From: Thermoflexales bacterium
GTDB lineage: Bacteria > Chloroflexota > Anaerolineae > Fen-1058
Reading direction: 5' to 3'
DNA: 45,458 nucleotides
Assembly (NCBI GenBank): GCA_016931085.1
Contig: JAFGFO010000163.1
Coordinates: 1-45,458, forward strand
The position numbers were made by a program, and so were the translations under genes. The first letter of the stretch is position 1, and each line of letters opens with the position of its first letter. The notes beneath the pieces are model-generated. The model saw only the letters and a program-made list of their open reading frames with translations, was not told the DNA's origin and searched no databases. Shown piece by piece: positions 17,311 through 26,147 of this stretch.

Positions 17311-20300
17311 CACGGCCGCCGCGCTTTCACCTAAGGACAAGCGTGCACTGCTGGCCCGTCTGCTCCAAGAAGAAGCCGCCCCCCTCCAAATCTTTCCCAT
17401 GTCTTTTGGGCAACAGCGCTTGTGGTTTTTGCACCAACTCGCCCCGGGCAATGCAGCTTATAACGAACCTACGGTCCTGCAGCTCACCGGGCGGCTGGAT
17501 GTGGGCGCCTTAGAGCAATGCCTCAACGAGTTGGTGCGCCGTCACGAAACGCTGCGCACTAGCTTCGCTTCGGTGGATGGGCAGGCGGTACAGATCATTT
17601 CGCCTCCTTTCCCGGTGCGACTCGTGCTAATTCACCTGGAGGATTTGCCTGCATCCGAGCGAAAGACTCGCATGGCTGACCTGCTCCTGGAGCAGGTTCA
17701 ACAACCGTTTGATTTGAGCCAGTCGCCTGTGTTTCGCGTCTCGCTCTTGCGCCTGGGCGAACGCGAACACGTGCTGCTGACCGTCACGCATCACATTGTT
17801 TTTGATGGCTGGTCAAGGGATATTTTCATCCGGGAATTGTTCGCGCTCTACCAGGCCTTTGCCGCCGGGGCAGTTCCCCAGTTGCCGGCGCTGCCTGTTC
17901 AGTATGTCGACTATGCCGCCTGGCAACATGAATGGCTGCAAGGCGCGGTGTTGCAAGCCCAACTGACTTATTGGAAGGAAAAGCTGGCCGGGGAATTGCC
18001 CACGCTGCAAATGCCGGCCGATCACCCCCGCTCTCCCATCCAAACTTTTCGAGGCGCGACTCGCTCGTTTACTATCCCTCAAGTGATGGTCGACGCTTTA
18101 AAAGCAGTCGGGCGGCAAGACAAGGCCACGTTGTTTATGACCCTGCTGGCCGCATATAAGGTTCTGCTGTATCGCTATACGGGCCAGACCGATATTCTGG
18201 TCGGCGCCCCTGTCGCTAATCGTAACCAGGCCGAGGTCGAAGGCTTGATCGGCTTTTTCGCCAACACACTCGCGCTGCGCACCAGGCTCGCGGACGAGCT
18301 CACTTTTCGTGATCTGCTTGGCCGGGTGCGCCAGGTGGTGCTGGAGGCTTTGGCTCACCAGGAGATGCCTTTTGAAAAGCTCGTGGACGTGCTGCATCTG
18401 GATCGTAACCTCAGCCACACACCGCTGTTCCAGGTTGCATTTGCCTTTCAGAGCGTTCGAGACAGCTCCACTTTCTCTTGGGCATTGCCTGGACTGGTCT
18501 GGAAGCGGCTGGATATTGACACCGGGATGTCCAAGTTTGACTTGACGCTATCGCTGGTCGAGCTTGAAGGTGGTCAGGGCGTGGTCGGCGGGCTGGAATA
18601 CAATAGTGACTTGTTTGACGAAACAACCATTACCCGCATGTTGGACCATTTTCAGATGCTGCTGCGAAGCATTGTAAGCGATCCTGGGCAATGCATCTGT
18701 AAGCTGCCGGTGCTGACCGAGCTTGAGCGGCAGCAGATTCTCTTCGATTGGAATGCTACCCAGACTGATTTTCCCCATGACGTCTGCTTTCACCAATTGT
18801 TTGAGGAGCAGAGCGCACGGACGCCAGATGCAATCGCTCTCGTCTATCGTGATCAACACCTGAGCTATCGCGAGCTGAACGCCCGCGCCAACCAACTGGC
18901 ACACCACCTGCAATCTTTAGGGGTGGGGCCAGAGATCGCGGTGGGGGTGTGTATGGAACGCTGCGCAGAGATGGTCGTCGGCTTTCTGGGCATCCTCAAG
19001 GCTGGCGGTGTCTATGTCCCTCTTGATCCGGCCTATCCCCAAGAACGCCTGGCCTTTATGCTCCAAGATGCCGGCATCCAAATCCTGTTGACCCACCAAG
19101 AGTTGTCTCACTCTCTGATCTCTCGGCTCGAATCTTCAGTCTCGACTGTGCTTTGCCTGGATACTGACTGGTCCACCATTGCCCGGCATAGTCCAAGCAA
19201 TCCGATCAGTGCCGTGACTGCCCAAAATCTGGTTTACATCATCTATACCTCCGGCTCGACCGGTGTGCCCAAGGGTACTCTGATTGCCCATCGCGGCTTG
19301 TGCAATGTGTCTCAGGCCCAGATTCAACGCTTTGACCTGGGAGCCAGTGATCGCATTCTCCAACTGGCTTCTTTGAGTTTTGACGCATCCATCTTTGAAA
19401 TCGTGATGGCCCTGCGAGGAGGCACGCTTTGCCTGGAAGATCGGGAGAGCTTGCTTCCAGGCAAGGGCTTGATTCGATTATTGAATGACTTGAACGTGAC
19501 CATGATCACGATTACGCCCTCAGCCCTGGCTGCCTTGCCGGTCGAGGATTTGCCGGCTTTGAGGGTCATCAATGTTGCGGGCGAAGCCTGTCCGGCGGAA
19601 CTGGTAGCCCGCTGGATGGAAGGACGGCGCTTTTTCAATCTCTATGGGCCAACCGAGGGCACTATTTGGACGACAGCCGCTGAGTGCGTCGATGTCGATC
19701 GGCGTCCGCCTATTGGGCAGCCTGTTGCCAACACCCAGGTCTATATCCTGGACAAAGGGCTCTGCCCGGTGCCGATTGGTGTGCGGGGCGAGCTGTATAT
19801 TGGGGGGGTGGGACTGGCGCGTGGCTATCTCGACCGCCCGGCCTTGACGGCCGAGCGATTTATTCCCCACCCATTCAGTGACAGACCAGGCGCTCGCCTG
19901 TACAAGACCGGCGACCTGGCGCGCTGGCTGCCAAGCGGGGACATCGAGTATCTGGGTCGGGCCGATTTCCAGGTCAAGCTGCGCGGCTTTCGGATCGAGT
20001 TGAGCGAGATTGAAGCTGTGCTTGCCCAACATCCGGCCGTGCGTGAAGCTGTTGCACTCCTGCGGGAGGATCGTCCTGATCACAAGCAGTTGGTTGCATA
20101 CATCGTGCAGAGTCACGAGTCACGCATCACGAGTCGCGAGCTGGGCGACTATGTCAGGCACAAGCTGCCTGACTATATGGTTCCCTCTGCTTTTGTTTTC
20201 CTGGATGTCCTTCCTCTCACTCCCAGCGGTAAGGTGGACTGGCGGGCTTTGCCTGAGCCGGAGAGAGGAAGTAGAGAAGAAAGCTATGTCGCGCCGCGCA

Positions 20301-21946
20301 ATGCAGTCGAAGAGCTGTTGGCGACGATTTGGGCCGATGTGTTGCGAGTAGAGCAAGTGGGTGTGCACGACAACTTTTTCGAGTTGGGAGGGGACTCGAT
20401 ACTCAGCATCCAAATCGTTGCCAGGGCTAATCAAGCTGGGCTAAGCATTACACCCGCCCAACTGTTTCAGGGCCAGACTCTTGCCGAGTTGGCCCCGCTG
20501 GCAAGTCCCAGCCCGGCCGTTCAAACCGAACAGGGACTGGTCACGGGGCGGCTGCCCCTCACACCCATTCAACGCTGGTTCCTTGATCAAAAATGGCCCA
20601 ATCCTCACCACTGGAATATGGCGCTGCTGCTCGAAGCGCGTGCCCGGCTCAACGCTAGCTGGCTGGAGCAGGCACTCCAGCGACTGGTAGAGCACCACGA
20701 TGCGCTCCGCCTGCGTTTTGAAGCCGGCCAATCAGGCTGGCAACAGATGAATGCCGATCTGGGTGGCAGTGCGACCTTTATTCGGGTGGACCTGTCCGTA
20801 TTAGCGGCTGATGAGCACATGCAAGCCATAGATGCCAAGGCCTCTGAGCTGCATGCCAGTTTGAACCTGTCGGCCGGGCCACTCGTGCGGAGTGCTCTCT
20901 TTGAGCTGGGGCCACAACAACCCCAGCGCTTGCTCATCATCATCCATCACATGGCCGTTGATGGCGTCTCGTGGCGAATTTTGCTGGAGGACCTGGAAAC
21001 GATTTACCGGCAGCTTGAGCAGGGCCAGCCCGTCCAATTGCCATCCAAGACGACTTCTTTCAGGGAGTGGGCTAGGCGGCTGGAAGTGTATGCCCAATCA
21101 CCTGGCTTGCAATCAGAGCTGGAGTATTGGCTCCAGGCACGGGGGGCATTCGTCCCTCTACCAACAGACCTGGCTGGCCTGGATGCCAATACCCAGGCAT
21201 CGGCGCATGCCGTGACGGTATCGCTCAATGCCCAGGAGACCCGTGCTTTGTTGCAAGAGGTGCCGGCGGCTTACCAGACGCAAATCAACGACGTGCTGCT
21301 CACAGCATTGGTACAGGCCTTGAACCGCTGGACCGGGCAAGCTTCCGCATTGATTGACATGGAAGGCCATGGCCGAGAAGAGATTATAGAGGGTGTGGAC
21401 CTGTCGCGCACGGTGGGTTGGTTTACCACATTGTACCCGGTGTACTTGCACCTCGATACCACACTGCCGGGCCAGGCTCTCAAGTCGGTTAAGGAACAAC
21501 TCCGCCGCGTGCCCAACAAGGGCATTGGCTATGGCTTGCTGCGCTATCTGACCCAGGACGCGGGAACGACCGCGGCCGTGTGGCCTCAAGCCGAGTTGAG
21601 CTTTAATTACCTTGGCCGGTTTGACCAGATGCTGCCGGCCGGCTCACTGTTCCAGCGTGTGCAGGAATTCAACGAGGCGGCCCGCAGCCCTGAGGGTCGC
21701 CGGACACACCTGCTCAGCGTCGATGCGATCATTAGCGGCGGCTGTTTGCAGCTCAGGTGGAGCTATAGCGAAAACGTGCACCGGCACGCCACGATTGAGC
21801 GCCTAGCCGGCGATTTCACCCAAGCGCTGCGTGCCCTCATTGATCACTGCCAGTCGCCTGAAGCCGGCGGTTATACGCCTTCCGATTTCCCTGAAGCCAG
21901 CCTGAGCCAACAAGAACTCGATGCCTTGCTGGTTGAGTTGGGGTAA
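17303..21946 (+). CDS. Non-ribosomal peptide synthetase, module C-A-PCP-E
   Basis: 1547 residues. C domain about 25-465 with HHIVFDG (H163, H164, D168). A domain about 490-1000 with YTSGSTGVPKG (about 648), LYGPTEG, YKTGDLARW, and the A10 Lys in TPSGKVD. PCP with GGDSI, S1032. Epimerisation domain about 1080-1530 with HHMAVDG (H1215, H1216, D1220), DLSRTVGWFTTLYP and PNKGIGYGLL. By alignment to GrsA the specificity residues read D-A-F-T-N-A-L-I-W-K; I cannot assign the amino acid. Intact E motifs imply a D-residue product. Start ATG 17303 overlaps the FkbH-ACP stop and follows GAGAGGA. The N-terminus (LSPKDKRALLARLL) and the tail (LSQQELDALL) look like docking helices. A repeat-derived stretch lies at 20111-20140. 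Confidence 0.95.
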   Translation: MGDTAAALSPKDKRALLARLLQEEAAPLQIFPMSFGQQRLWFLHQLAPGNAAYNEPTVLQLTGRLDVGALEQCLNELVRRHETLRTSFASVDGQAVQIISPPFPVRLVLIHLEDLPASERKTRMADLLLEQVQQPFDLSQSPVFRVSLLRLGEREHVLLTVTHHIVFDGWSRDIFIRELFALYQAFAAGAVPQLPALPVQYVDYAAWQHEWLQGAVLQAQLTYWKEKLAGELPTLQMPADHPRSPIQTFRGATRSFTIPQVMVDALKAVGRQDKATLFMTLLAAYKVLLYRYTGQTDILVGAPVANRNQAEVEGLIGFFANTLALRTRLADELTFRDLLGRVRQVVLEALAHQEMPFEKLVDVLHLDRNLSHTPLFQVAFAFQSVRDSSTFSWALPGLVWKRLDIDTGMSKFDLTLSLVELEGGQGVVGGLEYNSDLFDETTITRMLDHFQMLLRSIVSDPGQCICKLPVLTELERQQILFDWNATQTDFPHDVCFHQLFEEQSARTPDAIALVYRDQHLSYRELNARANQLAHHLQSLGVGPEIAVGVCMERCAEMVVGFLGILKAGGVYVPLDPAYPQERLAFMLQDAGIQILLTHQELSHSLISRLESSVSTVLCLDTDWSTIARHSPSNPISAVTAQNLVYIIYTSGSTGVPKGTLIAHRGLCNVSQAQIQRFDLGASDRILQLASLSFDASIFEIVMALRGGTLCLEDRESLLPGKGLIRLLNDLNVTMITITPSALAALPVEDLPALRVINVAGEACPAELVARWMEGRRFFNLYGPTEGTIWTTAAECVDVDRRPPIGQPVANTQVYILDKGLCPVPIGVRGELYIGGVGLARGYLDRPALTAERFIPHPFSDRPGARLYKTGDLARWLPSGDIEYLGRADFQVKLRGFRIELSEIEAVLAQHPAVREAVALLREDRPDHKQLVAYIVQSHESRITSRELGDYVRHKLPDYMVPSAFVFLDVLPLTPSGKVDWRALPEPERGSREESYVAPRNAVEELLATIWADVLRVEQVGVHDNFFELGGDSILSIQIVARANQAGLSITPAQLFQGQTLAELAPLASPSPAVQTEQGLVTGRLPLTPIQRWFLDQKWPNPHHWNMALLLEARARLNASWLEQALQRLVEHHDALRLRFEAGQSGWQQMNADLGGSATFIRVDLSVLAADEHMQAIDAKASELHASLNLSAGPLVRSALFELGPQQPQRLLIIIHHMAVDGVSWRILLEDLETIYRQLEQGQPVQLPSKTTSFREWARRLEVYAQSPGLQSELEYWLQARGAFVPLPTDLAGLDANTQASAHAVTVSLNAQETRALLQEVPAAYQTQINDVLLTALVQALNRWTGQASALIDMEGHGREEIIEGVDLSRTVGWFTTLYPVYLHLDTTLPGQALKSVKEQLRRVPNKGIGYGLLRYLTQDAGTTAAVWPQAELSFNYLGRFDQMLPAGSLFQRVQEFNEAARSPEGRRTHLLSVDAIISGGCLQLRWSYSENVHRHATIERLAGDFTQALRALIDHCQSPEAGGYTPSDFPEASLSQQELDALLVELG
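20111..20140 (+). repeat. CACGAGT-type direct repeat inside the first A domain
   Basis: AGTCACGAGTCACGCATCAC then GAGTCGCGAG: repeated (A)GTCACG/CACGAGT words, read in frame as SHESRITSRE. It lies between A8 and A10, where the second module has an unrelated linker. It looks like a dispersed repeat captured as a loop. Confidence 0.55.
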
Positions 21947-21950
21947 AGCG

Positions 21951-24900
21951 ATGAATACGCCAATGTCCACTGCCAAAGATAGCGTTGAAGCCATCTATCC
22001 TCTTTCGCCTCTGCAAGAGGGGCTGCTCTTTCATACGCTGTATGCCCCAGGCTCGGGGATGTATGTGATACAGGCGGAGTATGCTTTGCACGGCCAGTTG
22101 GATATCCCGGCCTTTAAACGGGCCTGGCAGCGCGTGATGGAGCGGCACGCGGTACTTCGCACGCTCTTTGTGTGGGAACGCCGCGACAAGCCGCTCCAGG
22201 TCGTGCGCAAGAGGGTCGAGCTGCCCTGGACGCAGCTCGACTGGCAAGCTTTATCTCAGCCTGAGCAGCAGTCGCGCCTGGTGGCCTGGCTGGAGGATGA
22301 GCGCGTGCGGGGCTTTGACCTGGGCCAGGCGCCCTTGATGCGCCTGGCGCTGATGCAGACCGGGCCGGAAAGCTACCACTTCGTTTGGAGTCTTCACCAT
22401 CTGCTGATGGATGGCTGGAGTAAACCCCTGGTTTTTCGGGACGTCTTGACGTGCTATGATGCCTTCTGCGAGGGCCAGGACGTTCAGCTTGAACCCGTTC
22501 ATCCCTACAAGGATTATATTGCCTGGCTGCAGGGGCAAAGCTTGACCGAGGCCCAGGCTTTTTGGCAGCAGACGCTGGCGGGTTTCACCGCTCCCACGCC
22601 ATTGCGGGTCAACCGGAGGAGACTTGATAGATCGAACATCGACCCGCCCCGAGAGCACATTCAACAACACCTGTGCCTGTCAGAAGAAACGACGCTCGCT
22701 TTGCGGCAACTGGCCCAGCGACACCGCTTGACGCTGAATACGCTGGTGCAGGGCGCTTGGGCGTTGCTCTTGAGCCGTTACAGCGGCGAACAAGACGTGT
22801 TGTTTGGCACGACCGTCTCCGGCCGCCCGGCCGAGTTGGCCGGCGTCGAGTCGATGGTGGGATTGTTTATCAATACCCTGCCGGCGCGGGTGTGGGTCCC
22901 GCCCCAGGCCTCGCTTGTGCCGTGGCTGCAGGATCTTCAAGCTCAACACGTTCAACTGCGCCAGTACGAGTACAGCCCGCTAGTCCAGGTTCAGCAGTGG
23001 AGTGACGTGCCCACCGTCCAACCTTTGTTCGACACCATTTTGGCCTTTGAAAACTATCCCATGGACGCCGCTCTGAACTATGAAAGCAGCCATTTACAAA
23101 TCCGCCCGGCGAGCAGTTTTGAAAAAACAAGCTATCCCCTGACCGTCACCGTCAATCCGGGCCTCCAGTTATGCCTGAGCACCAGTTACAACGAGCAGGA
23201 TTTTACCTCGGTGTCCATCACCCACATGCTAGGGCATTTGCAGACCTTGCTAGAGGCGATGGTGAGCGAGCCTGAGCGGTGTATTTCAGACTTGCCGATG
23301 CTGACCGAGGCCGAGCGACAGCAGATTCTCTTGGATTGGAATGCCACCCAAACTGATTATCCACAAGATGCTTGCATTCACCAACTGTTCGAGAAACAGG
23401 TCGAACGTACGCCGGAGGCGGTGGCTCTCGTTTACCAGGATCAGCACCTGAGCTATCGCGAGTTGAATGCCCGCGCCAATCAACTGGCGCACTATTTGCA
23501 ATCCTTGGGCGTTGGGCCAGAGGTGTTAGTGGGGGTGTGTGTGGAGCGCAGTGCAGAGATGGTCATTGGCCTGTTGGGCATCCTCAAGGCTGGCGGGGCT
23601 TACGTCCCCCTTGACCCAAGCTATCCCCAAGAACGCCTGGCCTTTATGCTCCAAGATGCCCAAATTGAGGTTCTGCTAACGCAAGGCGCACTGGCAGCGT
23701 CTATGCTGCAAATCGCAAATGGTCATCCCCAGCTTGTCGAGGAGCGAAAACTGCAAGTCGTCGATCTAATAGACTGGGACGCTATTTTCCAAGAGAGCGA
23801 AAAAAACCCTGTCGCACGTATGTCCAGCAACAACCTAGCCTATGTGCTTTATACCTCAGGCTCGACCGGCAGGCCCAAGGGGGTGGCGATTGAGCACCGC
23901 AGCGTGGTGGCGCTGTTGCATTGGGCACGCAGTGTATACGATGAGGAGCAGATCGCCGGGGTATTGGCTTCAACCAGCATCAATTGGGATTTATCAGTAT
24001 TTGAATTGTTTGTCCCATTGAGTTGGGGGGGCTGCGTCATTTTGGTTGAGAACATCTTGCATCTGGCCGATCTGCACGGCGGCCAGCGGCTTACTTTGAT
24101 CAATACGGTGCCGTCGGCGATGAAGGAGTTGGTTAGTGGAGGAGGGCTGCCTGCTTCTGTACAGACGGTGAACCTGGCCGGTGAACCGCTTTCGACGCAA
24201 CTGGTTCAGCAGATCTATCAACAAGGGACCGTCAAGCGCGTCTATGACTTGTATGGACCTTCGGAAGACACGACGTACTCGACATATGGTTTGAGGCAGG
24301 CAGATGGGCCGGCGACGATAGGCCGCCCGATTGCCAACACGCAGGTCTATTTGCTGGAGGCCAATTTAAACCCGGTACCGATTGGCGTGCCTGGGGAATT
24401 GTATCTGGGTGGAGATGGTCTGGCAAGAGCTTATCTCCATCGTCCCGAGTTGACAGCGGCCAAATTCATTCCCCGTCCTTCAACCCTGGGTAAAGTTGAA
24501 GGCAGGCTGTACAGAACCGGCGACCTGGCCCGATGGCTGCCTAGTGGCGAGATCGAATTCCTGGGGCGAGTTGATTCCCAGATCAAGCTGCGCGGCTTTC
24601 GCATTGAGTTGGGCGAAATCGAAGCCGTGCTTGCTCGGCACCCGGCCGTGCGTGAAGCCGTTGTCCTCCTGCGGGGAGACCACCTCGACCATAAACAGTT
24701 GATAGCATACCTGGTCGCTGCCCCGTCAGATGGAGTGCCCCAAGGCAAGCTTGGGATGACGAGCATTTTGCGTGATTTTCTAAAGCTTAGCTTGCCCGCC
24801 TATATGCTGCCTTCGGCTTTCATCTTTCTAGATGCCTTTCCCCTAACCCCCAGCGGCAAAGTGGACCGTCGGGCGCTCCCAGAGCCTGGTGCGGGCCGGC

Positions 24901-26066
24901 CTGAACTGGAGCAAGCCTACGTGGCCCCCCGCAGTTCGGACGAGGAAACCATGGCCCAGATCTGGACCGAGGTGCTCGGTCTTGAGCATATCGGCATTCG
25001 CGATGACTTTTTTGAACTGGGTGGTCACTCGCTACAGGCCATGCAATTGATGGCCCAGCTCGAGCAACTCTTGGGAGAAAATTTACCCCTGGCTAGGCTC
25101 TTTCAACACCCGACGATTGAGCAACTGGCCAGCGCGCTGCGCACCGGGGGGGGAAACCGGCCCTGGTCAGCCCTGGTGCCCATCCGGTCCACGGGCACAA
25201 AGCCACCCTTTTTCTGCCTGCCCGGTGCAGGCGGCAATGTGATCTACCTCCACAGCCTGGCGCACCATCTCGGTCCCAGTCAACCGTTTTACGCTTTGCA
25301 GGCAGTCGGCCTGGATGGAGAGACCCCTCCCCATACCAGCGTGGAGGAAATGGCCGCTCATTATATTCAAGCCATTCAGACCGTGCAGCCACACGGGCCG
25401 TATCTGCTAGGTGGGCATTCTTATGGAGGAAGTGTGGCCTTCGAGATGGCACAGCAATTGCAGGGACGGGGCGAGCCAATTGCGCTGGTTGCCATTCTGG
25501 ATGCACTCGCACCAGTGTTAGAAATCGAGCCGCTTGGCGAGGATTGGGACGATGCCAGGTGGTTGATCGCGACATTGCAGCCTATCGCTCACCTGGAGGG
25601 TAGAGCGTTGGAAATCAGCTACGAGGATTTGCGACGGCTCGAGCCGGATGAGCAACTGAACCTTATGGTCACGTGGTTAAAAGGTGTCGACTGGCTGATC
25701 CCCGAGGCAGGCACGAGCCAGGTGCGGGGCCTGGTACAGGTGTTTCGAGCCATTTCCAAAGCCATAGCATGCTATAATCCCCGGGATAGCCTGCCCACGC
25801 GCCTGGCGATCTTGCGCTCCAGCCAGCCGCCGAGTAGCCAGGGCCTCTCGTCAGCGATGGCCGAAATCATGCGCGATCCAAGCTTAGGCTGGAGCCGATT
25901 TGCCGAGGGAGAGGTGATGCTGTACACAGTGCCGGGCGATCATATGACCATGATGACCCCTCCCCATGTCCAGGTGCTGGCGGAACGCTTGCTGGCTTGT
26001 TTCGAGCAGGTGAGCCTCAATGTCCCTGGGGTGCCACCAAGCAAGACAATGCTTGTTGCACAATAG
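21951..26066 (+). CDS. Non-ribosomal peptide synthetase, terminal module C-A-PCP-TE
   Basis: 1371 residues. The C domain begins YPLSPLQEGLLFHTLYAP, typical of DCL condensation domains downstream of E domains, with HHLLMDG (H149, H150, D154). The A domain (about 455-960) has YTSGSTGRPKG, YGPSEDT and TPSGKVD. Specificity residues by GrsA alignment are D-L-F-N-N-A-L-T-Y-K, the code I recall for the Ala-activating microcystin module McyA-2. PCP GGHSL, S1027. Type I thioesterase about 1065-1360 with GHSYGG (S1157), D1184 in AILDALAP and H1331 in PGDHMTM. It starts 4 nt after the upstream stop. This module adds the last residue, likely Ala, and releases the product by hydrolysis or cyclisation. Confidence 0.96.
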   Translation: MNTPMSTAKDSVEAIYPLSPLQEGLLFHTLYAPGSGMYVIQAEYALHGQLDIPAFKRAWQRVMERHAVLRTLFVWERRDKPLQVVRKRVELPWTQLDWQALSQPEQQSRLVAWLEDERVRGFDLGQAPLMRLALMQTGPESYHFVWSLHHLLMDGWSKPLVFRDVLTCYDAFCEGQDVQLEPVHPYKDYIAWLQGQSLTEAQAFWQQTLAGFTAPTPLRVNRRRLDRSNIDPPREHIQQHLCLSEETTLALRQLAQRHRLTLNTLVQGAWALLLSRYSGEQDVLFGTTVSGRPAELAGVESMVGLFINTLPARVWVPPQASLVPWLQDLQAQHVQLRQYEYSPLVQVQQWSDVPTVQPLFDTILAFENYPMDAALNYESSHLQIRPASSFEKTSYPLTVTVNPGLQLCLSTSYNEQDFTSVSITHMLGHLQTLLEAMVSEPERCISDLPMLTEAERQQILLDWNATQTDYPQDACIHQLFEKQVERTPEAVALVYQDQHLSYRELNARANQLAHYLQSLGVGPEVLVGVCVERSAEMVIGLLGILKAGGAYVPLDPSYPQERLAFMLQDAQIEVLLTQGALAASMLQIANGHPQLVEERKLQVVDLIDWDAIFQESEKNPVARMSSNNLAYVLYTSGSTGRPKGVAIEHRSVVALLHWARSVYDEEQIAGVLASTSINWDLSVFELFVPLSWGGCVILVENILHLADLHGGQRLTLINTVPSAMKELVSGGGLPASVQTVNLAGEPLSTQLVQQIYQQGTVKRVYDLYGPSEDTTYSTYGLRQADGPATIGRPIANTQVYLLEANLNPVPIGVPGELYLGGDGLARAYLHRPELTAAKFIPRPSTLGKVEGRLYRTGDLARWLPSGEIEFLGRVDSQIKLRGFRIELGEIEAVLARHPAVREAVVLLRGDHLDHKQLIAYLVAAPSDGVPQGKLGMTSILRDFLKLSLPAYMLPSAFIFLDAFPLTPSGKVDRRALPEPGAGRPELEQAYVAPRSSDEETMAQIWTEVLGLEHIGIRDDFFELGGHSLQAMQLMAQLEQLLGENLPLARLFQHPTIEQLASALRTGGGNRPWSALVPIRSTGTKPPFFCLPGAGGNVIYLHSLAHHLGPSQPFYALQAVGLDGETPPHTSVEEMAAHYIQAIQTVQPHGPYLLGGHSYGGSVAFEMAQQLQGRGEPIALVAILDALAPVLEIEPLGEDWDDARWLIATLQPIAHLEGRALEISYEDLRRLEPDEQLNLMVTWLKGVDWLIPEAGTSQVRGLVQVFRAISKAIACYNPRDSLPTRLAILRSSQPPSSQGLSSAMAEIMRDPSLGWSRFAEGEVMLYTVPGDHMTMMTPPHVQVLAERLLACFEQVSLNVPGVPPSKTMLVAQ

Positions 26067-26085
26067 ATGCTTTTTCTGGTATAAT
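26056..26085 (+). promoter_or_regulatory. Sigma-70 promoter for the solute-binding-protein/sensor pair
   Basis: TTGCAC (26056-26061), 18-nt spacer, TATAAT (26080-26085) with extended -10 TGG. The -35 overlaps the last codons of the NRPS gene, so the pair can be expressed independently of the NRPS operon. Confidence 0.7.
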
Positions 26086-26147
26086 TTAGGAGATGTGGTA
26101 ACACTGGTAGCCCAGCTCGCAAGAAACAGAGTGTTTAGGAGAATTTT

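Noticed and set aside
17303..26066. Second carrier or methylation/oxidation domain in the NRPS proteins
   Set aside because: Between the recognised C, A, PCP, E and TE domains there is no room for an extra domain; the linkers are short.
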